DNA of 64,000 nt from Alcaligenaceae bacterium (lineage in GTDB: Bacteria > Pseudomonadota > Gammaproteobacteria > Burkholderiales > Burkholderiaceae_B), in the NCBI GenBank assembly GCA_013416435.1, contig JACCEN010000009.1, forward strand, positions 1 to 64,000, read 5' to 3'. The notes under the pieces were generated by a model that did no database searches, was not told the origin of the DNA, and saw only the letters and a list, made by a program, of their open reading frames with translations. A program made the position numbers and the translations under genes. Of the stretch, positions 53,405-61,571 are shown piece after piece (position 1 is the first letter of the stretch; each line of letters starts with the position of its first letter).

Positions 53405-54117
53405 CACGCGTGCCCCTTCATGCCGCGGCCATAGCGGCGCTCGGCCAGAACGAATGCGCCCTGGCTGGCGGCCCCGATCAGAAAATACAAGGCGCCCGCC
53501 ATGACATACAGCGCCAGGGGCTCGCGCGTGGCAGCCGCCCCCAATACCGCGGCGCGCATGATTTCCACGAGTCCGACCAGCGAGATGAGCGCCGTGTCCT
53601 TGAGGGCCGTCTGCCACACATTATTGGTGCCGGGCAGCGCATACCAGAACATCTGCGGAATCACGATGCGCGTCAGGCGTTGCCGTCCAGTCATTCCGAT
53701 GGCGCGCGCCGCCTCGATCTGGCCCGGGGGAATGGCCTTGAGCGCTCCGCGGAACACCTCGACGCCGTAGGAGCCCGAAATCAACCCAATGGCGATGATG
53801 CCGACCAGCGCTGGGAACCAGCCGGTCATGGCATCTTCCCATTCGAGGTAGTCTGCGAGATCGGATACGGGCTGTACCGAGCCGAAGAACAGCAGGTAGA
53901 TGATCAGGAGTTCCGGAATGCTGCGGAATACGGTCGTGTACGTGCTGACGAGCAGGCCGGCAAGCCTGGGCCCCGATGTCTTGACGGCCGCGCCGGCGAT
54001 GCCGATCGCGACGCCCAGGCACATGCCCAGGGAGGCGATCAGCAAGGTCATGGCCGTGCCGCGCAGGAGCGTCCAGCCCCAGCCTTCGTGCAGCACGGTC
54101 AAGATGGTGTCGAGCAT
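53404..54117 (-). CDS. Polar amino-acid ABC transporter permease (HisQ-like)
   Basis: A 237-residue permease. The EAA loop is GQIEAARAIGMTGRQRLTRI, with TTVFRSIPELLIIYLLFFG earlier and the typical ALKDTALISLVGLVE segment. It follows the binding-protein gene by six bases. Confidence 0.88.
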   Translation of the reverse strand: MLDTILTVLHEGWGWTLLRGTAMTLLIASLGMCLGVAIGIAGAAVKTSGPRLAGLLVSTYTTVFRSIPELLIIYLLFFGSVQPVSDLADYLEWEDAMTGWFPALVGIIAIGLISGSYGVEVFRGALKAIPPGQIEAARAIGMTGRQRLTRIVIPQMFWYALPGTNNVWQTALKDTALISLVGLVEIMRAAVLGAAATREPLALYVMAGALYFLIGAASQGAFVLAERRYGRGMKGHA

Positions 54118-54123
54118 CCCCGT

Positions 54124-54939
54124 TTACTTCTTGCAGACCTCATAGTTCGAAATGTCGATGTCGAACCATTTCTCGCTGGAGGACTTGATGGTGCCGTCAT
54201 TGATGAGCTTGCACAGGGCGGCATCGACGCGCTGCTTGAGTTCGGCGTTCTGCTTATTGATGCCGACCGCGATGCCGAAGCCCAGGGTCTCGGGCGCCGA
54301 AGAGCCTTTGATGATCAGTTCGGACAAGGCGAAATTCTTGTCGCCGACCTTTTTCAGGAATTTGGATTGGGACGTCAGGTCGGCGAAGGTGGCGTCCAGG
54401 CGCCCGGCGTCCAGGTCGATCTGCATCTGGTCCAGCGTATCGTAGTTCTTTACCGTCAGGCCAGGCGCATTCTTGCGCAGGTAGTCGCCATGCGTGGTGC
54501 CGCCTTGTACGCCGACGGTCTTGCCGGACAGCCCCTTGAGCACGGTCCCGGTGTCTGTTGCGCCGACCAGCGCACTCTGGCGGGGAAGCACGAAAATGGC
54601 GTCTTCCACCGCGTAGGGAATGCTGAATGCGATGCGCTTGTTGCGTTCAGGAGTGAACGACATGCCCGAGATGATCAGGTCGAAGCGATTTGCATCCAGG
54701 GATGGGATCAGGCTGTCGAATGCCTGGACCACGAAACGACAGTCGGCCTGCAGCTCCTGGCAGAGCGCATTGCCCACGTCGGCGTCGAAGCCGCTGACTT
54801 TGCCGGCGGCATCGACCATGCTCCAGGGCGGATATCCGCCTTCTGTACCGATCTTGAGGGTGGCTGCGGAGGCTGTGCTCAGCCCCAGCAGCAGCATGCC
54901 GGCGCACAGCGCGGCTTTATGCACGATAGGTTTAATCAC
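54124..54939 (-). CDS. Amino-acid ABC transporter periplasmic binding protein (HisJ/ArgT-like)
   Basis: A 271-residue precursor with a signal peptide (ALCAGMLLLGLSTASA) and the SBP_bac_3 motif GTEGGYPPWSMVDAAGKVSG, followed by GFDADVGNALC and SGMSFTPERNKRIAFS. The C-terminus has paired cysteines typical of HisJ-like proteins. Ligand probably basic or polar amino acid. Confidence 0.88.
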   Translation of the reverse strand: MIKPIVHKAALCAGMLLLGLSTASAATLKIGTEGGYPPWSMVDAAGKVSGFDADVGNALCQELQADCRFVVQAFDSLIPSLDANRFDLIISGMSFTPERNKRIAFSIPYAVEDAIFVLPRQSALVGATDTGTVLKGLSGKTVGVQGGTTHGDYLRKNAPGLTVKNYDTLDQMQIDLDAGRLDATFADLTSQSKFLKKVGDKNFALSELIIKGSSAPETLGFGIAVGINKQNAELKQRVDAALCKLINDGTIKSSSEKWFDIDISNYEVCKK

Positions 54940-55042
54940 TTGAGTCTTCCTTGCTGCGGCTGTGTGGATCAGCCGGATTGTGGTTCTGCGTGGGACGCCG
55001 AGGCTGCGTTGCCCGCAGGCGAGATCTTACCAAACAGGCTCT

Positions 55043-55831
55043 TCATCCATAGGCGGCGCTCTGCATCGGCTGCAGGAACTGGCGCAGCCGCGGTGAACTG
55101 GGCGCGCCGAACAGCGCGTCGGGGACACCCTCTTCTTCGATTCGGCCGTTGTGCATGAAGATGCCGTGGTCGGAGACTTCGCGCGCGAAATTCATTTCAT
55201 GCGTGACCAGGATCATGCTGCGGCCTTCGTCGGCCAGCTGGCGGATGACGCGTAGCACCTCTCCGACCATCTCGGGATCCAGCGCAGAGGTGGGCTCGTC
55301 AAACAAAAGGACGTCGGGCTGCATGGCCAGCGCGCGCGCGATCGCCACGCGCTGTTGCTGCCCCCCGGACAGCTCGGACGGATAGGCGTCCCTCTTGTCG
55401 GAAAGCCCGACCTTGTCGAGCAGGCCCAGGGCATGTTCGACGGCTTCCTGCCGCGAGCGCCCCTGCACATGTACCGGACCCTCGATGAGGTTCTGCAGCA
55501 CGTTGCGGTGCGACCAGAGATTGAAGTTCTGAAAGACCATGCCGAGACGGGCACGCACGCGCTCGAGCTGCCGGGGGTCGCTGCTGACGGCGATGCCGGC
55601 GCGATTCTTGTGGCTGCGCAGAATTTCATTTCCGATACGGACGGTGCCCTGGTCCGGGACCACCAGATGGTTGATGCATCGAAGCAAGGTGCTTTTGCCT
55701 GACCCGGACGCGCCGATGATGGAGAGCACGTGTCCTTGCCGGGCCTCGAATGAAATGCCTCGAAGGACTTCATTCGCTCCGTAGGACTTGTGAATGTCTT
55801 CGACTTTGACGGCGTAATCGGGCGCGGTCAT
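55043..55831 (-). CDS. Amino-acid ABC transporter ATPase (HisP-like)
   Basis: A 262-residue ATPase. Walker A is GASGSGKST, the HisP-type insertion [18 protein letters not shown] lies after it, Q-loop [17 protein letters not shown], signature LSGGQQQR, Walker [14 protein letters not shown], and switch His in [14 protein letters not shown]. The NLWSHRTVLEN-like sequence is typical of HisP. I start at ATG 55831 and reject the in-frame extension to 56056, which crosses a hairpin and enters rpoN. It heads the five-gene minus-strand operon ending with asparaginase. Confidence 0.9.
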   Translation of the reverse strand: MTAPDYAVKVEDIHKSYGANEVLRGISFEARQGHVLSIIGASGSGKSTLLRCINHLVVPDQGTVRIGNEILRSHKNRAGIAVSSDPRQLERVRARLGMVFQNFNLWSHRNVLQNLIEGPVHVQGRSRQEAVEHALGLLDKVGLSDKRDAYPSELSGGQQQRVAIARALAMQPDVLLFDEPTSALDPEMVGEVLRVIRQLADEGRSMILVTHEMNFAREVSDHGIFMHNGRIEEEGVPDALFGAPSSPRLRQFLQPMQSAAYG

Positions 55832-55890
55832 GGAAAAAAGGCTCCGTGGCCAAGCGGCAGGGCGGGCATGGCAGAAATGTAAGCGATGAG

Positions 55891-55926
55891 GTCGGGTCCG
55901 GCGCTCAAATGAGCGCCGGACCCGAC
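55891..55926. terminator. Perfect 16-bp hairpin between rpoN and the HisP-like gene
   Basis: Arms 55891-55906 (GTCGGGTCCGGCGCTC) and 55911-55926 are exactly complementary around AAAT. On the plus strand it is followed by ATTTTAAC. On the minus strand it lies 57 bases after the rpoN stop and 60 bases before the hisP-like start, so it probably ends rpoN transcription. Read the other way it could also be a leader hairpin for the transporter operon. Confidence 0.6.
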
Positions 55927-55982
55927 ATTTTAACTGCTTTGCCCCGCGCGCCCGCCCCGGTGGCCGGCGGCGCCTCTGCAGG

Positions 55983-57464
55983 CTACGGAGCGCGCCGCAA
56001 TTCCGCCGGCGGATACTTGATCTGTGCGCGGTACTTGGAAACGGTCCGTCTGGCAACCACCACCCCCTCGCGCGCCAGCTTGCGTGCCAGCGTGACGTCG
56101 GACAGCGGTTCCTTGGGATTCTCCTCGTCGATCATCTCCTGGATGAGTGCGCGCACGGCGACGGCCGAGCAGGTGCCGCCCGAACTGGTGGCGAGCTCGC
56201 GCGAGAAGAAGTGCTTGAACTCGAAGAGGCCGCGCGGGGAGGACAGGTATTTATGGCTGGTCGCGCGCGAAACCGTGGATTCATGCATTCCCAGCTCCTC
56301 CGCGATTTCGCTAAGCATCAGCGGCCGCAGTGCGATTTCGCCGTAGTCGAAGAAAGTCTGCTGGCGCGCGACGATGGCCTGTGCAACGCGCTGGATGGTG
56401 CTGTTCCGCTGCTCCAGGCTGCGCAGCAGCCAGCGCGCTTCCTGGAGCGCCTGGGCCATCAATGATCTGTCCCCGTAGCGGGACTCGCGGAAAAGCTTCG
56501 CATAGACGGTATTCAGCCGCGCATGCGGAGTCGCGCTTTCGTTGCCGACGGCGACCCAGAGTTTGCCGACCTTGCGTACGATGACGTCGGGAACGACATA
56601 GCACGACGGGTCTATGGCGCCGTAGCGGCGGCCGGGATGGGGCTCCAGACTGCGGATCAGCAGGGTGGCCTGCTGTATGTCCTCGGCGCTGCATTCCAGG
56701 ACGCGCGCCAGTCCGGTATAGTCGCAGCGTCCAAGCTTGTCGATGTGTTCCGAGACGATGCGCGTAGCCAGCAGCTTGCCAGGCGTTTTTTCATCCAGCG
56801 CCTGCAATTGCAGGCAGAGGCATTCCTGCAGGTTGCGCGCCGCCAGGCCGGGCGTTGCGATCTGTTGCACCAGACGCAGCGCGGCTTCCCATTCCTTTTC
56901 ATCCACCGGCGGCGAAAACGCCGAAGCGGGGGCCAGCTCGGAGAAAGGGAGGCGAAGGTAGCCATCGTCGTCTATGGCTTCAATAATGTATTCCGCCAGA
57001 TAACGGTCGCGCTCGGACAGCGGATAGGCGCAGAGATCGGAGAGCAGCGACTCCTGCATGCTGGTCTGATGCTGTGCCCACTGGCCTACATCGGTGTCTG
57101 GAAGGTCGGGATCGCGCCGAACGGGATAATCCCCCGAATACGTCGACACGTTTTCATCGAAAGCCGGCTCGACGGCTTGCGTATCCCGGTCGGCATCCGC
57201 GTTGCCGACGGCGGACTGCTCAGAAGGGTCGAAATCCGTGCCGTCGGCATGTCCGGCGTCTTTGGGTGCCGGGGCGCCCGCATGCGCGTGCTCTTCCGAC
57301 GAGGTGTCTTCTCCATCCTCAAGGAAAGGGTTGTTGGCGATGGCTTGGGCGACTTCCTTGGTGAAATCCAGGGTCGACATTTGCAACAGCTTCACGGATT
57401 GCTGCAGGCGGGGCGTCAGACTGGTTTGCTGCTTGGCCAGCAACTCATAAGACATCTGCGTCAT
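55983..57464 (-). CDS. rpoN: RNA polymerase sigma-54 factor
   Basis: A 493-residue sigma-54. Region I starts [20 protein letters not shown]. Region II (about 48-130) is acidic. The core-binding domain and HTH follow, and the RpoN box ARRTVSKYR is intact near residue 476 within [18 protein letters not shown]. The ATG at 57464 has GGAGACC nine bases upstream; ATG three codons later is an alternative. Unusual: the gene is not beside lptB and hpf/ptsN as in most Proteobacteria, but next to two sigma-54 activator genes. A consensus sigma-54 promoter precedes it, so it is likely self-activated. It may be a second rpoN copy. Confidence 0.93.
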   Translation of the reverse strand: MTQMSYELLAKQQTSLTPRLQQSVKLLQMSTLDFTKEVAQAIANNPFLEDGEDTSSEEHAHAGAPAPKDAGHADGTDFDPSEQSAVGNADADRDTQAVEPAFDENVSTYSGDYPVRRDPDLPDTDVGQWAQHQTSMQESLLSDLCAYPLSERDRYLAEYIIEAIDDDGYLRLPFSELAPASAFSPPVDEKEWEAALRLVQQIATPGLAARNLQECLCLQLQALDEKTPGKLLATRIVSEHIDKLGRCDYTGLARVLECSAEDIQQATLLIRSLEPHPGRRYGAIDPSCYVVPDVIVRKVGKLWVAVGNESATPHARLNTVYAKLFRESRYGDRSLMAQALQEARWLLRSLEQRNSTIQRVAQAIVARQQTFFDYGEIALRPLMLSEIAEELGMHESTVSRATSHKYLSSPRGLFEFKHFFSRELATSSGGTCSAVAVRALIQEMIDEENPKEPLSDVTLARKLAREGVVVARRTVSKYRAQIKYPPAELRRAP

Positions 57465-57526
57465 TTGTCTGGTCTCCTGTGTGGGTTCTGCTTGATGCCA
57501 GTTGGCGACTGCACATTGGAAGATGA

Positions 57527-57542
57527 CGCAATAACCGTGCCA
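57527..57542 (-). promoter_or_regulatory. Sigma-54 (-24/-12) promoter upstream of rpoN
   Basis: Read on the minus strand the sequence is TGGCACGGTTATTGCG, matching the consensus TGGCACG-N4-TTGC at every fixed position, with GG and GC at the required spacing. Transcription would start near 57515, about 50 bases before the rpoN ATG. This implies that RpoN and an activator, probably one of the two neighbours, drive rpoN. Confidence 0.75.
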
Positions 57543-57697
57543 GAATTAGATGACCCTCAGCTTCAACGGGCCGGGCACGCAATGAAGAAGACCGGACAGC
57601 CACGCCACGACAGCGTTTCAGAGGATTGAAAAAAGATGTGACTTTGCGGGTGTGGGGCGGCGGCCGCGATCACATCCGCGCCGCGCGTGGGTGCTAA

Positions 57698-58672
57698 TTA
57701 CCGGCGACGGTAAGAAGTGCCGTTGGCAGGCGCGTCGCCCTTGATTTGTTCCAGGCGGTTGTACAGCGTCTTGGGGCTGATGCCCAGCGCCGCGGCGGTG
57801 CGGCGCTTATCGCCGGAGTAATACTCCAGTGTCGCCTGTATGAGTGCAAGTTGCGCATTGGCAAGGTCCGTGCCGATGGGGATTTTCAGAAAACCATTGG
57901 CCAGATCGGGCGTCTTGACGCGAAACACCGGCATCATCGGGCCGATTTCTATGGTGTCATTGGCCAGGATGTAGGCGCGCGTGATCGTATTCTTGAGTTC
58001 CCGGATATTGCCGGGCCAGTTGTAGGCTTCAAGATGCGTGATGGTAGCCTCTGAAAATTGCTTCCGGGTCTTTTCTTCCGCGTTCAATTCATCGAGAAAT
58101 CGCTGGGCCAGATAAGCGATGTCGGATTGTCTTTCGCGCAGGCTGGGAACGCGTATCGGAAAGACCGCGAGCCGATACAACAGATCGGAGCGAAAGCGTC
58201 CAGACTTGACTGCTTCCTTGGGGTCGCGGTTGGTGGCGGCAATGATGCGGACGTGGGCCTGCCGCAGCTCTGCGCCTCCGACGCGGTGGTATTGACCGCT
58301 TTCCAGGACACGCAGCAATTGCACCTGCATGGGCAGGGGCATTTCGGTGACTTCGTCCAGGAACAGAGTGCCGCCGTCGGCGGTTTCAAAACAGCCCTTG
58401 GTGGTGGCCGCCGCCCCCGTGAAACTGCCTTTTTCGTGTCCAAAGAATGCTGTTTCGGCCAGAGATGCTGAAATGGCCCCGCAATTGATGGCCACGAACG
58501 GCGCTTCGCAGCGAGTGCTGCGTTTATGGATGGCGCGTGCAACGACTTCCTTCCCGGTTCCGCTTTCCCCGACGATCAGTACGCTGGCGTCGGTGGGTGC
58601 GGCCTTCACGATAGCGCGCGCCAGCTCGAACGCTGCAGACGAGCGCCCAACGGTTTTGGACGAATTAATCAT
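57698..58672 (-). CDS. Sigma-54 activator without a regulatory domain (AAA+ plus HTH)
   Basis: A 324-residue enhancer-binding protein. It starts almost directly with the AAA+ domain: Walker A GESGTGKE (35-42), the sigma-54 contact loop GSFTGA (82-87, the A-to-S variant of GAFTGA), GGTLFLDEVTEMP as Walker B, and [12 protein letters not shown] Fis-type HTH ends the protein ([20 protein letters not shown]). No receiver, GAF or PAS domain precedes it, as in PspF or HrpR/S. It would be constitutively active unless held by a partner protein. ATG 58672 is preferred; a TTG 21 codons upstream is unlikely. Confidence 0.87.
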   Translation of the reverse strand: MINSSKTVGRSSAAFELARAIVKAAPTDASVLIVGESGTGKEVVARAIHKRSTRCEAPFVAINCGAISASLAETAFFGHEKGSFTGAAATTKGCFETADGGTLFLDEVTEMPLPMQVQLLRVLESGQYHRVGGAELRQAHVRIIAATNRDPKEAVKSGRFRSDLLYRLAVFPIRVPSLRERQSDIAYLAQRFLDELNAEEKTRKQFSEATITHLEAYNWPGNIRELKNTITRAYILANDTIEIGPMMPVFRVKTPDLANGFLKIPIGTDLANAQLALIQATLEYYSGDKRRTAAALGISPKTLYNRLEQIKGDAPANGTSYRRR

Positions 58673-58881
58673 TTTCCGGAGTCTAATATGAAATGCACGG
58701 CGTGCGGCAAGAATAGTCCTTGGTTTCAAAAGCAATTTTTAATTACATTTGGTCTATCGGTTTCCGCGTACGATGGTCACATAAGAGGGATAAAAATACG
58801 TATATCAACTGGGGGCCCGCCGATTTCGCACATGACGTCGACGGTAACGGCAAGGCAGCAATTTTAAAATGAAGCGTATAT

Positions 58882-60231
58882 ATGCCGCATCTATTGATCA
58901 TTGACGATGAATCAGACATTCGCGAGCTGATTGCGGACATCGCGGTAGAGGACGGATACACCGTTGCTCAGGCCGGCGACATCCGGCAGGGGCGAATCCA
59001 GATCGAGAGACAGAAGCCCGATGTCGCGCTGGTAGACGTGCAGCTGCCGGACGGCGACGGCGTGGATTTCTGGAGGGACACGGGTCTGACCGAAACGCAG
59101 GTCGTGTTCATGACCGGGTCTTCCAGCGTCGATAGCGCCATCGAGGCCTTGCGCTGCGGAGCGGTGGATTATCTTCTCAAGCCGCTTAGCCTGCGGCGTC
59201 TTCGAGGCATCCTCGTCGAACTCAAGGCGATGGCAAATCAGCAGCCTTTACCGGGCGCGTCGGATTGTTTCGCCAAAATGATAGGCAAGTCGCGGGCCAT
59301 GCAACTGCTTTGCGCCCATATCGAGAAGGTCGCGCCGACCCAGGCCACGGTACTTCTGGTCGGCGAAAGCGGCACCGGCAAAGAGCTGGCTGCCGAAGCC
59401 ATACATTTGGCCAGCCCGCGATATCAACAGCCCTTCATGCCCATCAATTGCGGGGCCATTTCCCCCAATCTCATCGAAAGCGAACTTTTCGGCCACGAGA
59501 AAGGCAGTTTCACGGGCGCGGACCGGCAACACAAGGGCTATTTCGAACGAGCCCGTGGCGGGACCATCTTCCTGGATGAAATCACAGAGATGTCCATGGA
59601 GCTGCAGGTACGCCTGCTGCGCGTGCTCGAGTCGGGACGGTTCATGCGCGTCGGCGCTCACGAGGAAATTGAAGCCGATGTGCGTGTCGTCGCGGCGACC
59701 AACAGGAATCCGGAACAGGCGGTCAGCACCGGCGCGCTGCGCGAAGATCTTTATCATCGACTGAGCGTCTTTCCGCTCGAGCTGCCCCCGCTGCGCGAAC
59801 GGGAAGACGACGTGATCCTGCTGGCAGAGCATTTCCTGCAGAAGCTGAACGATGAAAACAATACACGGAAGACTTTTGCGCCGGAAGCGATCCAGGCCAT
59901 GCGCGATTACTCCTGGCCGGGCAACATCCGGGAATTGCGCAACTATGTGTACCGCAGCTACATCCTGGCGGACGGCGTCATCAAGGGCGACTTCAATTCC
60001 TTCGAGCTCGAGGCGCATTCGGCGGGCTGGGGTTCGGAAATCCTGGTTCCGGTGGGTGTCCCGCTGGCCGAAGCGAATCGCCAGCTCATTCTGGCCACGC
60101 TCAAGCAATGCGGCGGCGTGAAGAAGACGGCTGCCGAGATGTTGGGCATCAGCCTCAAGACCCTGTACAACCGCCTCGAAGAGTACGGCGCCGACACCGA
60201 CCTGGACGAGTCGTCGAGCACCTTGCGCTGA
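58882..60231 (+). CDS. NtrC-family response regulator, sigma-54 activator
   Basis: A 449-residue three-domain regulator. The receiver domain (1-115) has acidic DDE (8-10), phospho-acceptor Asp52 ([12 protein letters not shown]) and Lys100 (YLLKP). The AAA+ domain has Walker A GESGTGKE (161-168) and GSFTGA (208-213). The HTH is [20 protein letters not shown]. No histidine kinase is adjacent. It is divergent from the receiver-less activator, separated by 209 bases, and both HTHs share the [12 protein letters not shown] core, so they may recognise similar sites. It probably controls the sigma-54 promoters at rpoN, at the proline-rich gene and at glgA. Confidence 0.9.
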   Translation: MPHLLIIDDESDIRELIADIAVEDGYTVAQAGDIRQGRIQIERQKPDVALVDVQLPDGDGVDFWRDTGLTETQVVFMTGSSSVDSAIEALRCGAVDYLLKPLSLRRLRGILVELKAMANQQPLPGASDCFAKMIGKSRAMQLLCAHIEKVAPTQATVLLVGESGTGKELAAEAIHLASPRYQQPFMPINCGAISPNLIESELFGHEKGSFTGADRQHKGYFERARGGTIFLDEITEMSMELQVRLLRVLESGRFMRVGAHEEIEADVRVVAATNRNPEQAVSTGALREDLYHRLSVFPLELPPLREREDDVILLAEHFLQKLNDENNTRKTFAPEAIQAMRDYSWPGNIRELRNYVYRSYILADGVIKGDFNSFELEAHSAGWGSEILVPVGVPLAEANRQLILATLKQCGGVKKTAAEMLGISLKTLYNRLEEYGADTDLDESSSTLR

Positions 60232-60286
60232 CGGGTACGACGATTGCTGGAAGCCGGCCAGCTTTGTAATCGATTCGAGTGCCGGC

Positions 60287-61138
60287 ATGAGTAATAACTA
60301 TGAAAATGAAAAGGCGGAAGCACGCGTCAGCATCGTGGTGCTGACCTGCAACCGCCGTGCGCGAGTCCTGGGCCTGCTGCACCGGCTTAAATCCCTTTCC
60401 GGCGACTGGCCCGTCATCGTGGTGGACAACGGTTCGACGGACGGCACCGCCGCCGCCGTGGCGGCTGCCTTTCCCTCGGTGCTGTTGATCCGGGCGAAGC
60501 GCAACCTGGGTGCCGCCGCGCGCAATATCGGCGCGGCCTACGTCCATACGCCTTACATCGCCTTCTGCGATGACCATATGCAATGGGAAGCAGACGCCCT
60601 GAAGCGCGGCGTCTGCCTGCTCGACGCGGATGCCGACATTGCCGTGCTCAGTTCTTGCATACGGAACGGCGTCGATACCAATTTCGATGAGGAGCGCGAC
60701 ACCCCGCGGAACTTGAAATTCCAGGGTTTCCTTGCAGGCGCCTGCATCGTCCGGACCCGTGCGTTTTGCGAGGTGGGCGGCTACTGGCCCCCTCTTTTCA
60801 ATGGCGGCGAGGAAGTGCTGATGGCTCTGGACTTGGCCGAGCGCGGCTGGCGCATCGTCTATGCCGGCAACGTGATCGCCCGAAGCTTCTCGCCATGCTA
60901 TGGCGAAGCGGACGCACGCAATCGCCTGCTGTTGCGCAACACCATCTGGGTAGCCTGGATGCGCCTGCCTAGGCAGGCGGCGTGGCGCGTCACCGTTCGA
61001 CAATTCCGCCGTGCGTATGAGCGCGGTTGCCTATGGCGAACCGCGCTGGGCGTCGTGGCGGGGCTGCCTCTTGCGTTGTCCAGGCGCCAAGTCGTGTCAT
61101 CCGCAGTACAGCAAACGGACCTGATGCCGGAGTTCTGA
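60287..61138 (+). CDS. Family 2 glycosyltransferase
   Basis: A 283-residue GT-A fold transferase. The opening strand is VSIVVLTCNRRARVLGLLHR, the nucleotide-binding motif is VVDNGSTDGTAAAV, and NLGAAARNIGA leads to FCDDH (metal-binding DXD-like site). The acceptor-side region EVGGYWPPLFNGGEEVLMAL has the catalytic acidic residues. There is no membrane anchor, although a basic hydrophobic tail is present. It lies 55 bases after the NtrC-type regulator. The acceptor is unknown; next to glgA, an alpha-glucan or cell-surface sugar is possible. Confidence 0.82.
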   Translation: MSNNYENEKAEARVSIVVLTCNRRARVLGLLHRLKSLSGDWPVIVVDNGSTDGTAAAVAAAFPSVLLIRAKRNLGAAARNIGAAYVHTPYIAFCDDHMQWEADALKRGVCLLDADADIAVLSSCIRNGVDTNFDEERDTPRNLKFQGFLAGACIVRTRAFCEVGGYWPPLFNGGEEVLMALDLAERGWRIVYAGNVIARSFSPCYGEADARNRLLLRNTIWVAWMRLPRQAAWRVTVRQFRRAYERGCLWRTALGVVAGLPLALSRRQVVSSAVQQTDLMPEF

Positions 61139-61143
61139 TCCGC

Positions 61144-61356
61144 TCAGTCGACGCGCTTGCCGGGCGGCGGATCCGGCATCCGTATTTCATCGGGCGTTTC
61201 ACGGGGCGGCAGCTCGATATCCTGTTCCGGCTCTTCTATGGGCGGGGCTTCTGGCGGTGTTTCCGGAATGTCGTTGGGTGGGTCGGGTGGCGTGGGCACG
61301 TGTGCCCAGTGCGACATTGGGACGGCGAAATTTTGAAAATTCTGCGAAGTGTGCAT
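61144..61356 (-). CDS. Proline- and acid-rich 70-residue protein, unknown
   Basis: A 70-codon frame with a textbook ribosome site (GCAGGAGACCTACATG) and a sigma-54-type promoter about 50 bases upstream. The product starts MHTSQNFQNFAVPMSHWAHV and continues as a disordered stretch of PP, EP and DP units (PTPPDPPNDIPETPPEAPPI). It has no cysteine, signal peptide or helix, and low complexity overall. I know no family. It ends five bases from the convergent glycosyltransferase stop. A longer frame to 61599 has no ribosome site and overlaps the glgA promoter. Confidence 0.6.
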   Translation of the reverse strand: MHTSQNFQNFAVPMSHWAHVPTPPDPPNDIPETPPEAPPIEEPEQDIELPPRETPDEIRMPDPPPGKRVD

Positions 61357-61406
61357 GTAGGTCTCCTGCGTTGACCGGCGAGTTCGCCGGCGCTGCAGGA
61401 CACGCT

Positions 61407-61421
61407 GCAAACCCCGTGCCC
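61407..61421 (-). promoter_or_regulatory. Sigma-54 promoter for the proline-rich gene
   Basis: On the minus strand the bases read GGGCACGGGGTTTGC: GG and GC are 10 bases apart as required, CACG follows the GG and TTGC forms the -12 element. The only departure is the first base (G for T). A transcript would begin near 61395, about 39 bases before the ATG. Confidence 0.65.
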
Positions 61422-61471
61422 ATGCCGGTGCCGGCAAGCCTGTATTCATTTGCTTCGACGTCGAATTTCCT

Positions 61472-61486
61472 GGGCACGGTATTTGC
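61472..61486 (+). promoter_or_regulatory. Sigma-54 promoter for glgA
   Basis: The plus strand reads GGGCACGGTATTTGC, again a match to TGGCACG-N4-TTGC with only the first base changed. Its predicted start near 61498 leaves a leader of about 74 bases before the glgA GTG. It lies back to back with the minus-strand site 51 bases away. Both motifs share the string TGGGCACGG. Confidence 0.65.
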
Positions 61487-61571
61487 CCTTGAGCTGGCAG
61501 ATCACGACACGGACAGCCGCAATCGCGTTGCGTCAGGTGCCGTGCGTCTAAGGCCTTAAAGGGAGAAGACT

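Noticed and set aside
53410-55158. 582-codon plus-strand frame opposite the HisQ/HisJ-like genes
   Set aside because: It lies across three well-supported minus-strand genes and has no recognisable motif or ribosome site.
56523-57629. 368-codon plus-strand frame opposite rpoN
   Set aside because: rpoN motifs, including the RpoN box, are on the minus strand. The frame has no start signal or known motif.
58721-58737. TGGTTTCAAAAGCAA as a sigma-54 promoter for the NtrC-type gene
   Set aside because: The GG-to-GC spacing is two bases too short for sigma-54.
58689-58867. 60-codon frame MKCTACGKNSPW between the two sigma-54 activators, with GGAG seven bases before its ATG
   Set aside because: It has a single CxxC and no second metal motif, no hydrophobic segment and no known relative. 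It occupies the divergent promoter region, so I regard it as chance, although the ribosome site keeps a small doubt.
60250-60270. TGGAAGCCGGCCAGC as a sigma-54 promoter before the glycosyltransferase
   Set aside because: Only GG and GC match; the CACG and TT elements are missing.
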